64,000 nt of DNA from Spongiactinospora rosea (GTDB lineage Bacteria; Actinomycetota; Actinomycetes; Streptosporangiales; Streptosporangiaceae): positions 62,001 to 126,000 of the forward strand of contig NZ_QMEY01000015.1 of assembly GCF_003315795.1 (NCBI RefSeq), in the 5' to 3' direction. A model generated the notes under the pieces. The model worked only from the letters and a program-made list of their open reading frames with translations, ran no database searches and was not told where the DNA came from. The position numbers and the translations under genes were made by a program. Position 1 is the first letter of the stretch. Each line of letters starts with the position of its first letter. Positions 24,105 to 32,811 of this stretch are shown here, piece after piece.

Positions 24105-26457
24105 GCGTGCCCGGCTTCCACAACGCGAGTCGATGGTCTACCGGTGCGTGCTGGGCGAGGAGAGGGTGAACGGCAAGCATCATGTTCCCCCTCCGGGGAG
24201 GCTGTCGCGCAGGACCGTCAGCGGGATGAACGCCGGTTGAGCACCGAGCTCGTTGGGTGTAGGCCCAGCTGGAGTGGGTACATCGGTGAGGCGTTCGGCG
24301 AGCGCGGCGACGGAGTCGCGGTCGCCTTCGAGAGCCTGGCGCTCGTCGTCGGTGAGGTCGAGTTGTTCCAGCATCTGCTGGATGCCGTCCTTGACCGCGA
24401 GGAGTTGCCTTCAGTGGGACTGCTTGGGCAGGTAGAACGGGCAGCGTGCACAGGCGAGCCGGTGCGGGCAAGTCATAAGTGCAGTAGCCCTCGCCCAGGT
24501 CGTAGTACTTCCACGGCTGACCCCCGTCGGCCGCAGCACCAGTGAGAATGCTCTCGCGGTCGATGAGGACCTCGATGGTTCGGACGTTGCGGGCGAAGTA
24601 GCCAGCCTTCTTGTAGGCGGCGGCCAGGGTGCGTTGCAGGATCGCGGCGTAGTGGCGGGTGCTGGCGGGGTTCTTATGGCCGAGCCATTGCTGCAGATCA
24701 GCGAGGGATAGCGGTTCGCGGGCGTTGAGCAGTTGGGTGGCGATGGTGGTTCGCGCCCGGTGGCTGGTGAGGGCGCCCCGGGAGTCTTGTTCCGGGATTC
24801 CGGCCTTGCGGCACAGCGCGGGAATGATCTTTTCGTTGAGGTACGAAGAGCCGATCAGCTGAGCGCGGTAGGTGAACAGGTGCTGGCGGCGTCGCCGGGT
24901 CTTGCGGTCCTCGATGTCGGGCTGGGGTGGGCGGACGAGCTTCCACGCCTCAATGAGCTGGCCGACGACGGGATCGACAGGCTTGTTGAACGGTCCGGAG
25001 GTCTTGTTCTGCGGGACGCGTAACAGGCAGATCGGGTATGTCTCGCCGGTTCGCTGGTCTTGGCCTTCATCCCAGATGATGCAGTCGAGTTCGAGTCGGC
25101 GGATCTCGTCGATGCGGCAGCCGCCGAACAGCCACACTCCGACCAGAGCGCGCAGCATCTCGATCGGGTAGTAGTTGGCCTGCCAGCCGGCCGCCTTGGC
25201 CGCCGGGGTGCCATACGGCGTGATGTCCTCGGTGTTCAGGGTCAGTCCGGCGGCCATCAGCTTGGCCCACACGACGTCGTCGATGATCCGCGGGTTGGGG
25301 CCGAGTTGGGCCCGCCGCGACAGTGGCAGGCTGAGCACCCGGCGCGGGTCGAACTTGGGCTTGATCCACTCCCACTCGATCAGGTCGCAGAAGAAGCTCC
25401 GGAGGCTGTCGATGCGGTTGGCCATGCCGCTGGCGCTGATCTGCTCGCCAAAACGGACCTGGTTGCGGTTGTGCCCGGCCCACTGCCCGACGGTGGCCTG
25501 CAGGGTATCGGCGACGTACTCGGCCGCCATGTCCCTGGTCCACGCATCCGGTGCGATCGATTCGGGGTGTTTCTCGGCGGCCCACCGTCCAGCGATGAGA
25601 ATGACAGAGAACATCGTCCGCAGCGTGCCCGGTTCGCAGGTGGCCAGCTTGCGCCAGCGTTGCGCCCACTCCAGCCATTCGGGTGGGACGCTGGCCAGGG
25701 TCTCCGGTTTGGGTCCGCGGTGGTGTCCGTTACTCGTCAGCGGCGCCGCGACGATTCCCTTGTCCGCCAGCACGCGGGAGACCTTGAACAGCCCTTGCCT
25801 GCGCGAGGGGCGGTCGGCGCGGTAGTCCTCGACCAGAGCGTGCAGTTGTTCCTCGCCGATGTGCTCCAGTCGCGGACTGCCGCAGCTGAGCAGCAGATCA
25901 ATTGTCGCGTTGGTGACCTGCCACGACATGAGACTCTCGCTCGCCTGCCAGGCGGTCAGGGTCGAACGGATCTCTTCTAGGGCAGGGTCCACGGCGGCGG
26001 GCCCGAACACCATGTCGGCGAGTTTGCGGACCTGAACGATGCCGGCGTGGTGATGTAGCCGGTGGTGACCGCCGAACAGGTAGCCCAAGGCGGCCAGCTG
26101 GAACCGACACCTCCTATTAGTGACCCGGTCCCCGTCGGCCAGCGCGACCCAGATGGCTTCATCCCAGGACCAATAGGCGCTGCCTCGGCGGTGCATCTCG
26201 CCGAGCAGGATGTTGCGGGCGGCCGTTGTCTTGGCAGGCGCCCACGCGGCGGTGACGACGTGTTCGATGGGCTCGATGAGTCGGCTGAGCGTATCCCGGT
26301 TGGCGAACTGGACGCTGATGTGCGCGAAGTCGCTGATGTGAGACAGAACGGCGCGCTCGGCAGGAGTGAGCGCGGGATTCTGGCCGCGCACGTTCTGGCA
26401 CAGCGTCGCGAGCGGCAACGGCTCCTGGCGGTCGTCGGCGGAGCTGATGGCGTTCAT
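24019..26457 (-). CDS. Large tyrosine recombinase, C-terminus frameshifted
   Basis: The frame is open for 812 codons, but the true protein ends differently. Residues 1-660 are a phage-integrase-type recombinase: catalytic Arg in GGCRIDEIRRLELD, H-x-x-R as HRAR in LTSHRARTTIATQLL, second His in LQQWLGHKN, nucleophile Tyr in STRHYAAILQ. After GYCTYD (near 24473) the frame shifts. The expected zinc-binding tail CPHRLACARCPFYLPK and the conserved helical end LEQLDLTDDERQAL...VPTPAGPTPNELG continue in another frame to 24180, with an additional in-frame TGA at 24411-24413. The catalytic core is whole but the tail is broken. It is coupled (ATGA) to the upstream recombinase. Confidence 0.8.
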   Translation of the reverse strand: MNAISSADDRQEPLPLATLCQNVRGQNPALTPAERAVLSHISDFAHISVQFANRDTLSRLIEPIEHVVTAAWAPAKTTAARNILLGEMHRRGSAYWSWDEAIWVALADGDRVTNRRCRFQLAALGYLFGGHHRLHHHAGIVQVRKLADMVFGPAAVDPALEEIRSTLTAWQASESLMSWQVTNATIDLLLSCGSPRLEHIGEEQLHALVEDYRADRPSRRQGLFKVSRVLADKGIVAAPLTSNGHHRGPKPETLASVPPEWLEWAQRWRKLATCEPGTLRTMFSVILIAGRWAAEKHPESIAPDAWTRDMAAEYVADTLQATVGQWAGHNRNQVRFGEQISASGMANRIDSLRSFFCDLIEWEWIKPKFDPRRVLSLPLSRRAQLGPNPRIIDDVVWAKLMAAGLTLNTEDITPYGTPAAKAAGWQANYYPIEMLRALVGVWLFGGCRIDEIRRLELDCIIWDEGQDQRTGETYPICLLRVPQNKTSGPFNKPVDPVVGQLIEAWKLVRPPQPDIEDRKTRRRRQHLFTYRAQLIGSSYLNEKIIPALCRKAGIPEQDSRGALTSHRARTTIATQLLNAREPLSLADLQQWLGHKNPASTRHYAAILQRTLAAAYKKAGYFARNVRTIEVLIDRESILTGAAADGGQPWKYYDLGEGYCTYDLPAPARLCTLPVLPAQAVPLKATPRGQGRHPADAGTTRPHRRRAPGSRRRPRLRRRARRTPHRCTHSSWAYTQRARCSTGVHPADGPARQPPRRGNMMLAVHPLLAQHAPVDHRLALWKPGTLIQQIRRLSRRRIACYRSATRRRPRLLR

Positions 26458-27499
26458 CGCTCCTCCACCAGGGTTGCCAGTAGACGCTCCCGGTCGGCCT
26501 GGATCGCAGCGGTGGCCCGGTGCAGCTTGGCGGCCAGTTCACGACCACTGAGATGGATGTAACGAAGCGTCGTGGACAGGTCTTTGTGGCCGGCGTACTG
26601 AGCGATCTGATCGATCGTCCACTCCGCCCGCGCCAGATCGGTCAACCGCAGATTCCGGAAGGTGTGCGTGGACAGGCGCGGGACACCGGCCCGCTCGGCG
26701 ATGCCCGACACGATCTTCGACCAGCTCGCCGCCCCAGCGGTGCGCCATGGTTGCGTCGCGACACGCTGATCAGCAGCCGCCCGGCCATACGGCCGACCAA
26801 CTGGCGACGCTCGGCCAGGTAGGCCATGAACAGCCGGGAGGTGGTGGTGCCGAAACTGACCTCCCGGGCGTGCTTGGATTTGGTGGTCTCCGCCCGCAGG
26901 TGGACCAGGCAGTAGGCGGGCTCGAAGTCGCCAATCTCCAGGTGGACGAGTTCCTCACGGCGCAGCGCGCCGTCGTAGGCCAGAGCGAGCATGAGCCGGT
27001 TGCGTAGCGGCTCGGTGCCGGTGGCCTGGAGGACCTTCTGCCAATCCCACTCATTGGGGATCCACGGCGCCTTCTCCACCCGGCGCACTAGGCCTTGCCG
27101 GGGGCGACGGCCCCGCCGTCCGGACTGGCCGCGGCGCACTGGGTTGCGCTCGCGCAGCCCGTCTTCGACGAGGAACTCGTAAAACGATCGGGCCGCGATC
27201 ACGTACTGCTGAATCGTGGCGTTGGCCAATCCCGTACCCGAATCGAGGTGCACGAGCTTGGCGGTACGAGGGTTCGGCCGTTCGTGCAAGTCGCCGATCC
27301 ATGCGGCGATCACGTCGGCCCGTATCGTCAGCGGATCGGCACCGACCAAGGCGCAGAACCGCAGATGATCCTCAAGGGCCCGGCCGTACGCCGTGACCGT
27401 GTTCGGTGCGCGTCCGATGTTGGCCGTGAACTGCAGCCATCGCCGTGCTTGCTCCTGCCCGGCGACCAGGGGGAACTTGTCCCAGATGATCTCCACCAT
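24180..27499 (-). mobile_element. Decayed two-recombinase integrative module
   Basis: The region holds the two overlapping tyrosine recombinases (small then large), an arrangement known from Tn554 and related site-specific elements, where a third small gene (TnpC) usually follows. No TnpC-like gene is present: the RidA gene ends 75 bp beyond the recombinase tail. Both recombinases carry frame disruptions, so the module looks immobile. No attachment-site duplication could be identified within the window. Confidence 0.6.
26454..27499 (-). pseudogene. Tyrosine recombinase, frameshifted in the catalytic domain
   Basis: Two frames together give one recombinase of about 348 residues. 27499 to about 26735 encodes the SAM-like N-domain (QEQARRWLQFTANIGRAPNTVTAYGRALEDHLRFC) and the catalytic Arg (YDGALRREELVHLEIGD). 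The rest, in the next frame to 26454, encodes SKIVSGIAERAGVPRLSTHTFRNLRLTDLARA (H-x-x-R), QYAGHKD and the Tyr in TTLRYIHLS. The break lies in a G-run at 26727-26735, where one missing base restores the frame. With its larger partner it resembles the paired TnpA/TnpB recombinases of Tn554-like elements. Confidence 0.82.
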
Positions 27500-27641
27500 G
27501 GACGACAAAGGTAGATCGTCCAGATTCCAAATAAGCAGGCGGTGTCACGCGAGAAGTCCCCACGACGGATCAGATGATGCTGGAGCGCACGCTATACGTC
27601 CGCCGGACGGCGCCACAATCGAACAAGCCGCGCCTGCCCTC

Positions 27642-28364
27642 TCAGCGAGAGGTCAGCACACAGAAATCGTTGCCGTCGGGGTCGGCCATCAGCACCCGGC
27701 CGTCCCCGTGCCGGTCGCCGCCGATCCGTGTCGCGCCCAGGGAGACCAGCCGGTCGATCTCCGCCTGCGGATCGCTCTGTGCGGCCGGGGCGAGGTCGAA
27801 GTGCAGCCGTTCTCTTCCTGCTCGTGGCATCAGCGGCGGGCCGCCCCAGGTGACCTTCGGGCCGCCGAGCGGCGACTGGATCGCGGTCTCCTCGTCCTGG
27901 TCCCAGACCAATGGCCAGCCCAGGGCCTCGCTCCAGAAGTATCCGACCTGCTGGGAGCCGTCGCACGCGAGCGCCCCGATGAACCCGCAGCCGGCGAGGA
28001 ATTTGTTGCCCGGCCCGATGACGCAGAACTCGTTGCCTTCGGGGTCGGCGAGCACCACGTGCCCCTCTTCGGGACGCTGCCCGACGTCGATGTGCCGCGC
28101 GCCGAGTTCGAGCGCCCTGGCCACGGTCTGCCGCTGGTCCTCAAGGGAGGTGCTGGTCAGATCGAAATGCATCCGGTTCTGGACGGTCTTCTCTTCCCGG
28201 CTCTGCGCATATCGGAGCCGGAAGCCGGTCTCATCGCCGGGCAGGAGCGCGATGCCGTCACGGGGGTCCTCTGTCGGCTCCCGGTCCAGGACTCCGGCCC
28301 AGAAGCGCGCGAGACGGGATGGGTCCTTCGCATCGAAGCAGAGCGCGTCGAGCCCGATGGCCAT
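27642..28364 (-). CDS. Tandem VOC-domain protein (glyoxalase-like)
   Basis: 240 residues made of two repeats. Each begins with an LDALCFDAKDP- or VGYFWSEALGW-type segment and ends with the same sequence (HVVLADPEGNEFCVI and RVLMADPDGNDFCVL). This is the glyoxalase-like domain family common in actinomycetes. It may bind and sequester a small molecule; no enzymatic assignment is possible. The gene lies downstream of the ArsR-like regulator on the same strand, 101 bp away. Confidence 0.82.
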   Translation of the reverse strand: MAIGLDALCFDAKDPSRLARFWAGVLDREPTEDPRDGIALLPGDETGFRLRYAQSREEKTVQNRMHFDLTSTSLEDQRQTVARALELGARHIDVGQRPEEGHVVLADPEGNEFCVIGPGNKFLAGCGFIGALACDGSQQVGYFWSEALGWPLVWDQDEETAIQSPLGGPKVTWGGPPLMPRAGRERLHFDLAPAAQSDPQAEIDRLVSLGATRIGGDRHGDGRVLMADPDGNDFCVLTSR

Positions 28365-28465
28365 CTCGTATCCCCCATCCGCGAAGTCGCGGAGCCCGTC
28401 GCTCCGCCGGACACCGGGAAACGCTAACCCAGCCGATCACCCCGGCGCCAACGCTTATCTCGGCC

Positions 28466-29161
28466 TCAGCGGACCGGCCGGCCGGCCGGGTGGAGGCGGA
28501 CGCAGCAGAGGCCGGGGTCGGGTTCCAGGCGGGCGGTGACATCCGTTTCGGTGAGACCTTCGAGAACGCCGGTGAGGAGGCCCAGGTTCATGCCGCAGAC
28601 CAGTTCGGTGTGCCGCAGGGCCAGGCTGTGGAAGGGGCAGTTGGCCAGCGCGATGGTGTCGCCGATGGCGCGGGGCTCGAAGCCGAGGGCTTCCAGGGCC
28701 TGCATGACCCCGGCATCGGGCCCGGGAGCGGCGGCGCGGCCGAGGTCGCGGCCCAGTTCGCGGGCGCGGCGATCCAGTACGGCGCGCGGTGGCTCCCCGG
28801 AGGTCTGCGCCTCCTCCAGGGCGTCGGCGAGCAGGTGGGCGGCGGTCTCGTAGCGCCGGTCCGGCAGGGAGACGGCGATCTGCCCGGGGGCGCGGCGGTA
28901 CAGCTTGGACGGCCGGCCGGCGCCGGGTCCGGTACGGCCGGTGCGGCGCTGGTAGACGGCTTCGAGCAGTCCTTCGGCCACCAGTTTGTCCAGGTGGAAG
29001 GAGACGGTGTTGCGCGGTGCCCGCACGGCGTCGGCGGCCTGGTCGCGGCTCACCGGTTCGGGCTGTCGCACCACGAACTCGTACAGGCGGCGCCGGGTCG
29101 GCTCGTCCAGCGCCGCGATGGCGGAGATGCGTGCCGGCCATGCACCATTGTCCTCGCCCAT
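28466..29161 (-). CDS. ArsR/SufR-like HTH regulator with C-terminal cysteines
   Basis: 231 residues. An N-terminal winged HTH (LDEPTRRRLYEFVVRQPEPVSRDQAADAVRAPRNTVSFHLDKLVAEGLLEAVYQ) is followed by a sensor domain with Cys175, Cys189, Cys219 and Cys220 in NCPFH, ELVCGMN and LCCVRL. The Cys spacing resembles regulators that hold an Fe-S cluster or another metal, such as SufR, but the metal is not proven. Start ATG with CAGGAG upstream; an alternative GTG lies four codons earlier. Divergent from the GTP cyclohydrolase gene across a 117-bp gap with nested dyads. Confidence 0.82.
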   Translation of the reverse strand: MGEDNGAWPARISAIAALDEPTRRRLYEFVVRQPEPVSRDQAADAVRAPRNTVSFHLDKLVAEGLLEAVYQRRTGRTGPGAGRPSKLYRRAPGQIAVSLPDRRYETAAHLLADALEEAQTSGEPPRAVLDRRARELGRDLGRAAAPGPDAGVMQALEALGFEPRAIGDTIALANCPFHSLALRHTELVCGMNLGLLTGVLEGLTETDVTARLEPDPGLCCVRLHPAGRPVR

Positions 29162-29195
29162 TCTAAAACCCACTCCTGTTGACCAAATCCCTGGG

Positions 29196-29236
29196 CCCCT
29201 TCTAATGTTAACGAAACTCGTTGATAGAAGAAGGGG
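29196..29236. promoter_or_regulatory. Nested dyads between HTH regulator and folE
   Basis: Inner dyad TTAACGAAACTCGTTGA at 29208-29224 (6 of 7 arm bases pair). Outer perfect 8-bp arms CCCCTTCT (29196-29203) and AGAAGGGG (29229-29236). It is centred between the divergent starts at 29161 and 29279, in the only A+T-rich stretch nearby; a likely operator for the adjacent regulator. Confidence 0.6.
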
Positions 29237-29278
29237 TCACATGATGCGGGGCGCATCCGACGATCGCGGGCGGGCGGC

Positions 29279-29935
29279 ATGAGCGAGACCGTGGCGCGGC
29301 CGGCCGTCGATCCGGCTGATCCGGGCGCCGTGCCCGCCGACCACCAGCAGCCGCGCCTGCGCGTGGTCCGCCGGGGTGACGGCGTGGATCTGGAGGCCGC
29401 GCAGCGGGCGGTGGCCGACCTGCTGACCGCGCTGGGCCGGGACGCGCACTCCGAGCACCTGGCGGACACGCCGCGGCGGGTCGCGCACGCCTACGCCGAG
29501 CTGCTGGCACCGCGCGAGTTCAACCTGACGACCTTCCCCAACGAGGAGGGGTACGACGAGCTGGTGCTGGCCCGCGACATCCCGGTGCAGTCGCTGTGCG
29601 AGCACCACCTGCTGCCGTTCCAGGGCGTGGCGCACGTGGGCTACCTGCCCGGCGACCGCATCCTCGGGCTGTCGAAACTCGCCCGCGTCGTCGAGCTGTT
29701 CGCCCGGGATCTGCAGGTGCAGGAGCGGCTGACCAAGCAGGTGGCCGACTGGCTGCAGCAGCACCTGGCGCCCAAGGGCGTCGGCGTGGTGATCGAGGCC
29801 GAGCACCTGTGCATGTCGATGCGCGGCGTACGCGTACGCGGGTCCCGCACGGTGACCTCCGCCCTGCAGGGGGTGCTGCGCGACGACGCGCGCTCCCGGC
29901 AGGAGTTCTTCGCGCTGTCCGGGGTCAACGCCTAG
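29279..29935 (+). CDS. folE: GTP cyclohydrolase I
   Basis: 218 residues. Zinc ligands are present: Cys107 and His110 in SLCEHHLLPF, and Cys178 in EAEHLCMSMRGVR. The signature GVGVVIEAEHLC and DTPRRVAHAYAELL are characteristic. It converts GTP to 7,8-dihydroneopterin triphosphate, the first step to folate and tetrahydrobiopterin. The usual folate operon partners (folP, folB, folK) are absent here; instead it precedes a flavoprotein reductase and is divergent from a cysteine-bearing regulator. It may therefore be a stress- or pathway-specific paralogue rather than the housekeeping copy. Confidence 0.93.
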   Translation: MSETVARPAVDPADPGAVPADHQQPRLRVVRRGDGVDLEAAQRAVADLLTALGRDAHSEHLADTPRRVAHAYAELLAPREFNLTTFPNEEGYDELVLARDIPVQSLCEHHLLPFQGVAHVGYLPGDRILGLSKLARVVELFARDLQVQERLTKQVADWLQQHLAPKGVGVVIEAEHLCMSMRGVRVRGSRTVTSALQGVLRDDARSRQEFFALSGVNA

Positions 29936-29988
29936 CCGCCCGCACCGACCATCGACGCCTCGCCGAACGAGCAGACAGGAGAAAGACG

Positions 29989-31215
29989 ATGCCGCGACCA
30001 GCCACATTCGTGATCGCCGGAGGCGGCCTGGCCGCCGCCAAGGCCGCAGAGGCCCTGCGTGCGGAAGGGTTCGACGGCGCGATCGTCCTCGTCGGCCGCG
30101 AACCGCACCTGCCCTACGAGCGGCCCCCGCTGTCCAAGGGCCACCTGCAGGGCGGCGACGAACGGCAGAAGATCTTCGTGCACGACGCGGACTGGTACCG
30201 CGACCACGCCATCGACCTGCGCCCCGGCGTGACGGTCACCGGCGTCGACCCGGCCGCGCATCAGGTGACGCTGTCCGGCGGTGAACGGCTCCGCTACGAC
30301 AAGCTCCTGCTGGCCACCGGGGCCGTCCCGCGCCACCTGACCGTCCCCGGCCACGACCGTGGCAATGTGCTGTACCTGCGTACCGTCGAGGAGTGCGACC
30401 GGCTGCGCGCCACGCTGTCCGCCGTCGGCAAGATCGTCGTCATCGGCGCCGGGTGGATCGGCCTGGAGGTCGCCGCCGCGGCTCGCGCGGCCGGGGTCGA
30501 GGTCACCGTGGTGGAGCGGGAGCGGCAGCCGCTGCTCGGCGCCCTCGGCCCCGAGATCGGCGCCGTCTTCGCCGGGCTGCACCGCGATCACGGGGTGGAC
30601 CTGCGGCTCGGCGCCGTCCTCGCCGCGGTCACCGAGACCGGCGTGCGGCTGGCCGACGGCGCCCACATCGAGGCGGACACGGTGGTGGCCGGCATCGGCG
30701 CCGTACCGGACACCGAACTGGCCGCCGCCGCGGGGCTGACGATCGACAACGGCGTCAAGACCACGGCCGACCTGCGTACCAGCGATCCGGACATCTTCGC
30801 CGCCGGCGACGTCGCCAACGCCTACCACCCCCGTCTGGGCGGGCACATCCGTGTCGAGCACTGGGCGAACGCGCTCAACCAGCCCGCCGTGGCCGCCCGC
30901 GCGATGCTCGGCCGCCAGGTCGCCTACGACGAACTCCCCTACTTCTATACCGACCAGTACGACCTGGGCATGGAGTACATCGGCCACGTACCGCCCGGTA
31001 CCGCCCACGACGTCGTCATCCGCGGCGACGTGGCCGAGCGGGCGTTCCTGGCCTTCTGGCTGCGGGACGACAAGGTGATCGCGGCGATGAACGTCAACAT
31101 CTGGGACCAGGGCGACCAGCTCAAGGCGCTCGTCCTGGCCGCCGCCCCGATCGACCGCGCCGCGCTCGCCGACCCGTCGGTCGCGCTGGACCGGCTGGTC
31201 CCTGCCGGCGCGTGA
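29989..31215 (+). CDS. FAD-dependent ferredoxin-reductase-like NAD(P)H oxidoreductase
   Basis: 408 residues. FAD-binding motif FVIAGGGLAAAKAAEALR near 7, NAD(P)H motif IVVIGAGWIGLEVAAAARAAGVEVTVVER near 149, and the C-terminal ATGD-like IFAAGDVANAYHP are in place. The C-terminal reductase_C domain (YFYTDQYDLGMEYIGH, VIAAMNVNIWDQ) is that of rubredoxin/putidaredoxin-reductase-type proteins, which pass electrons from NAD(P)H to a ferredoxin, often feeding a P450 or dioxygenase. No ferredoxin gene is adjacent. ATG with AGGAGAAAG upstream, 53 bp after folE. Stops 3 bp from the convergent ABC permease gene. Confidence 0.9.
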   Translation: MPRPATFVIAGGGLAAAKAAEALRAEGFDGAIVLVGREPHLPYERPPLSKGHLQGGDERQKIFVHDADWYRDHAIDLRPGVTVTGVDPAAHQVTLSGGERLRYDKLLLATGAVPRHLTVPGHDRGNVLYLRTVEECDRLRATLSAVGKIVVIGAGWIGLEVAAAARAAGVEVTVVERERQPLLGALGPEIGAVFAGLHRDHGVDLRLGAVLAAVTETGVRLADGAHIEADTVVAGIGAVPDTELAAAAGLTIDNGVKTTADLRTSDPDIFAAGDVANAYHPRLGGHIRVEHWANALNQPAVAARAMLGRQVAYDELPYFYTDQYDLGMEYIGHVPPGTAHDVVIRGDVAERAFLAFWLRDDKVIAAMNVNIWDQGDQLKALVLAAAPIDRAALADPSVALDRLVPAGA

Positions 31216-31218
31216 GCG

Positions 31219-32811
31219 TCAGTGGAAGTCGCGGTGGCGCAGGGCCAGCAGGCCGCCGCCGAGCAGCGCCGCCGTGACGGCGAGCAGGGCCACGATCGGC
31301 AGGACGTCCACCGGGGCCGCGGTGAAGATGTTCGGCACATAGTGGAACGGCTCCAGCGGGCTGCCGCCCCACTGCCCGTACAGGGGCCCGGCGACCTGCC
31401 CGAGCGCGGCGGTCAGGACCCAGGCCGTCCAGGAGATCGCCACGCTCGCCCGGGGCAGCAGGCCGTACGCGAGCACGCACACCGCCCCCACGCACCACGC
31501 GGCCGGTACGGTGCCCAGCGCCCCCGCGAAGAAGCGGGGCAGGTCGGTGGCGAGGTCGCCGGCCAGCAGGGAGTACAGCGTGCCGAACACCAGCCCGGCC
31601 ACGGCCATCAGCGCGGCCGTGCCGAGCCCGGTCACCACCAGATGCCCGGCCGCCCACCGCAGCCGGGTCATCGGGGTGGCCTGGACGGCCTCCGCGCGGC
31701 CCGAGGTCTCCTCCGCGCGCATTCGCAGCGTCATCAGCACCGGGTAGAGGGCGACGGCGTAGGCGAGGATCAGGATCAGGTACCAGGAGTACGCGCCGAG
31801 CGTCGCCGACATGCCGAGGAGGCTGCGGATGTTGTCCACCACGATGCTCGGCCGCGCCAGCAGGTCCCGGGCCAGCGGGCTCAGCCCGGCCGCCGCCGCG
31901 GCGAAGAACGCGACCCCGGCCGCCCATTTCACCAGCAGGCTCCGGTGCAGCCGCCAGGCCAGGCTGATCGGGCCGCGCAGCCTCGGGGCCCGGGCGCGCC
32001 CGAGGCGTTCGGGGAACAGCCCGGCCCCGAGGTCGCGGCGGGCGAGCAGCCGGTAGGCGACGGCGAGCAGGGTGGCCCCGGCCGCGATCGATACCCCGAG
32101 CATCCACCACCGTTCGTCCTGGTAGGGCCGCACCAGATGGCCCCACCCGATCGGCGACAGGTACTTCGGCCACGGCCACCCGCTCGCGTCGGCGGCGTAG
32201 CGCATGACGTAGCAGGCGGCGAGCGCGGCCAGGCCGATCGCGGTGGCGGTACGGGCGTTGCGCGCCAGCTGGGCGGCGACGGCGGCGATCGCGGCGAACA
32301 CCCAGCCCGCCGCCGCGACGGCGGCGCCGTAGGCGAACGATCCGAGCGGTTCCAGCCCCATCCCGATCAGCGCCACGGCCGTGCAGAGCCCGGCGGTGAG
32401 GCCGACCCCCGCCGCCACCAGCACCGCGGCGGTCAACTGGGCCTGCCGGCTCACCACGGCCGAGCGGACCAGCTCGCTGCGGCCCGCGTCCTCCTCCCTG
32501 CGGGTGTGCCGGACGACGGACATGACGGCCGCGAACGCGCAGGCGACGTACAGGAAGCCGCCGCTGCGCCAGGTGGCGAGGACTTCCAGCCGGGGTTCGA
32601 CGGATGGGCCGCCGAGCCCTCGCAGGAAGGCGTTGCCGCGGATGATGTCGATGTAGGTGAGTTTCAGGGCGTCGGTGCCCATGTTGCGGTTGACGTAGGC
32701 GACCATCGTCAGGCCTAGGCCCGTGATCAGCAGGATCCACCAGGGGGCGATCGCCCGTTCCCGGCGCAGGGCCAGGCGGACCAGGTGCCCGGTACCGGTC
32801 AGGGCGGTCAT
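31219..32811 (-). CDS. ABC exporter permease (polyketide-antibiotic-exporter type)
   Basis: 530 residues with about twelve hydrophobic segments in two similar halves, a fused permease. The first half begins LALRRERAIAPWWILLITGLGLTMVAYVNRNMG; the second contains WRLHRSLLVKWAAGVAFFAAAAAGL and VVDNIRSLLG. This is the arrangement of fused permeases annotated as ABC transporters of polyketide antibiotics. It overlaps the upstream ATPase gene by 4 bp. The substrate is unknown. It is the last gene of a TetR-ATPase-permease operon. Confidence 0.85.
   Translation of the reverse strand: MTALTGTGHLVRLALRRERAIAPWWILLITGLGLTMVAYVNRNMGTDALKLTYIDIIRGNAFLRGLGGPSVEPRLEVLATWRSGGFLYVACAFAAVMSVVRHTRREEDAGRSELVRSAVVSRQAQLTAAVLVAAGVGLTAGLCTAVALIGMGLEPLGSFAYGAAVAAAGWVFAAIAAVAAQLARNARTATAIGLAALAACYVMRYAADASGWPWPKYLSPIGWGHLVRPYQDERWWMLGVSIAAGATLLAVAYRLLARRDLGAGLFPERLGRARAPRLRGPISLAWRLHRSLLVKWAAGVAFFAAAAAGLSPLARDLLARPSIVVDNIRSLLGMSATLGAYSWYLILILAYAVALYPVLMTLRMRAEETSGRAEAVQATPMTRLRWAAGHLVVTGLGTAALMAVAGLVFGTLYSLLAGDLATDLPRFFAGALGTVPAAWCVGAVCVLAYGLLPRASVAISWTAWVLTAALGQVAGPLYGQWGGSPLEPFHYVPNIFTAAPVDVLPIVALLAVTAALLGGGLLALRHRDFH

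Noticed and set aside
25060..25980. A 306-codon plus-strand frame within the recombinase module
   Set aside because: Antisense to the large recombinase, which has recognisable catalytic motifs.
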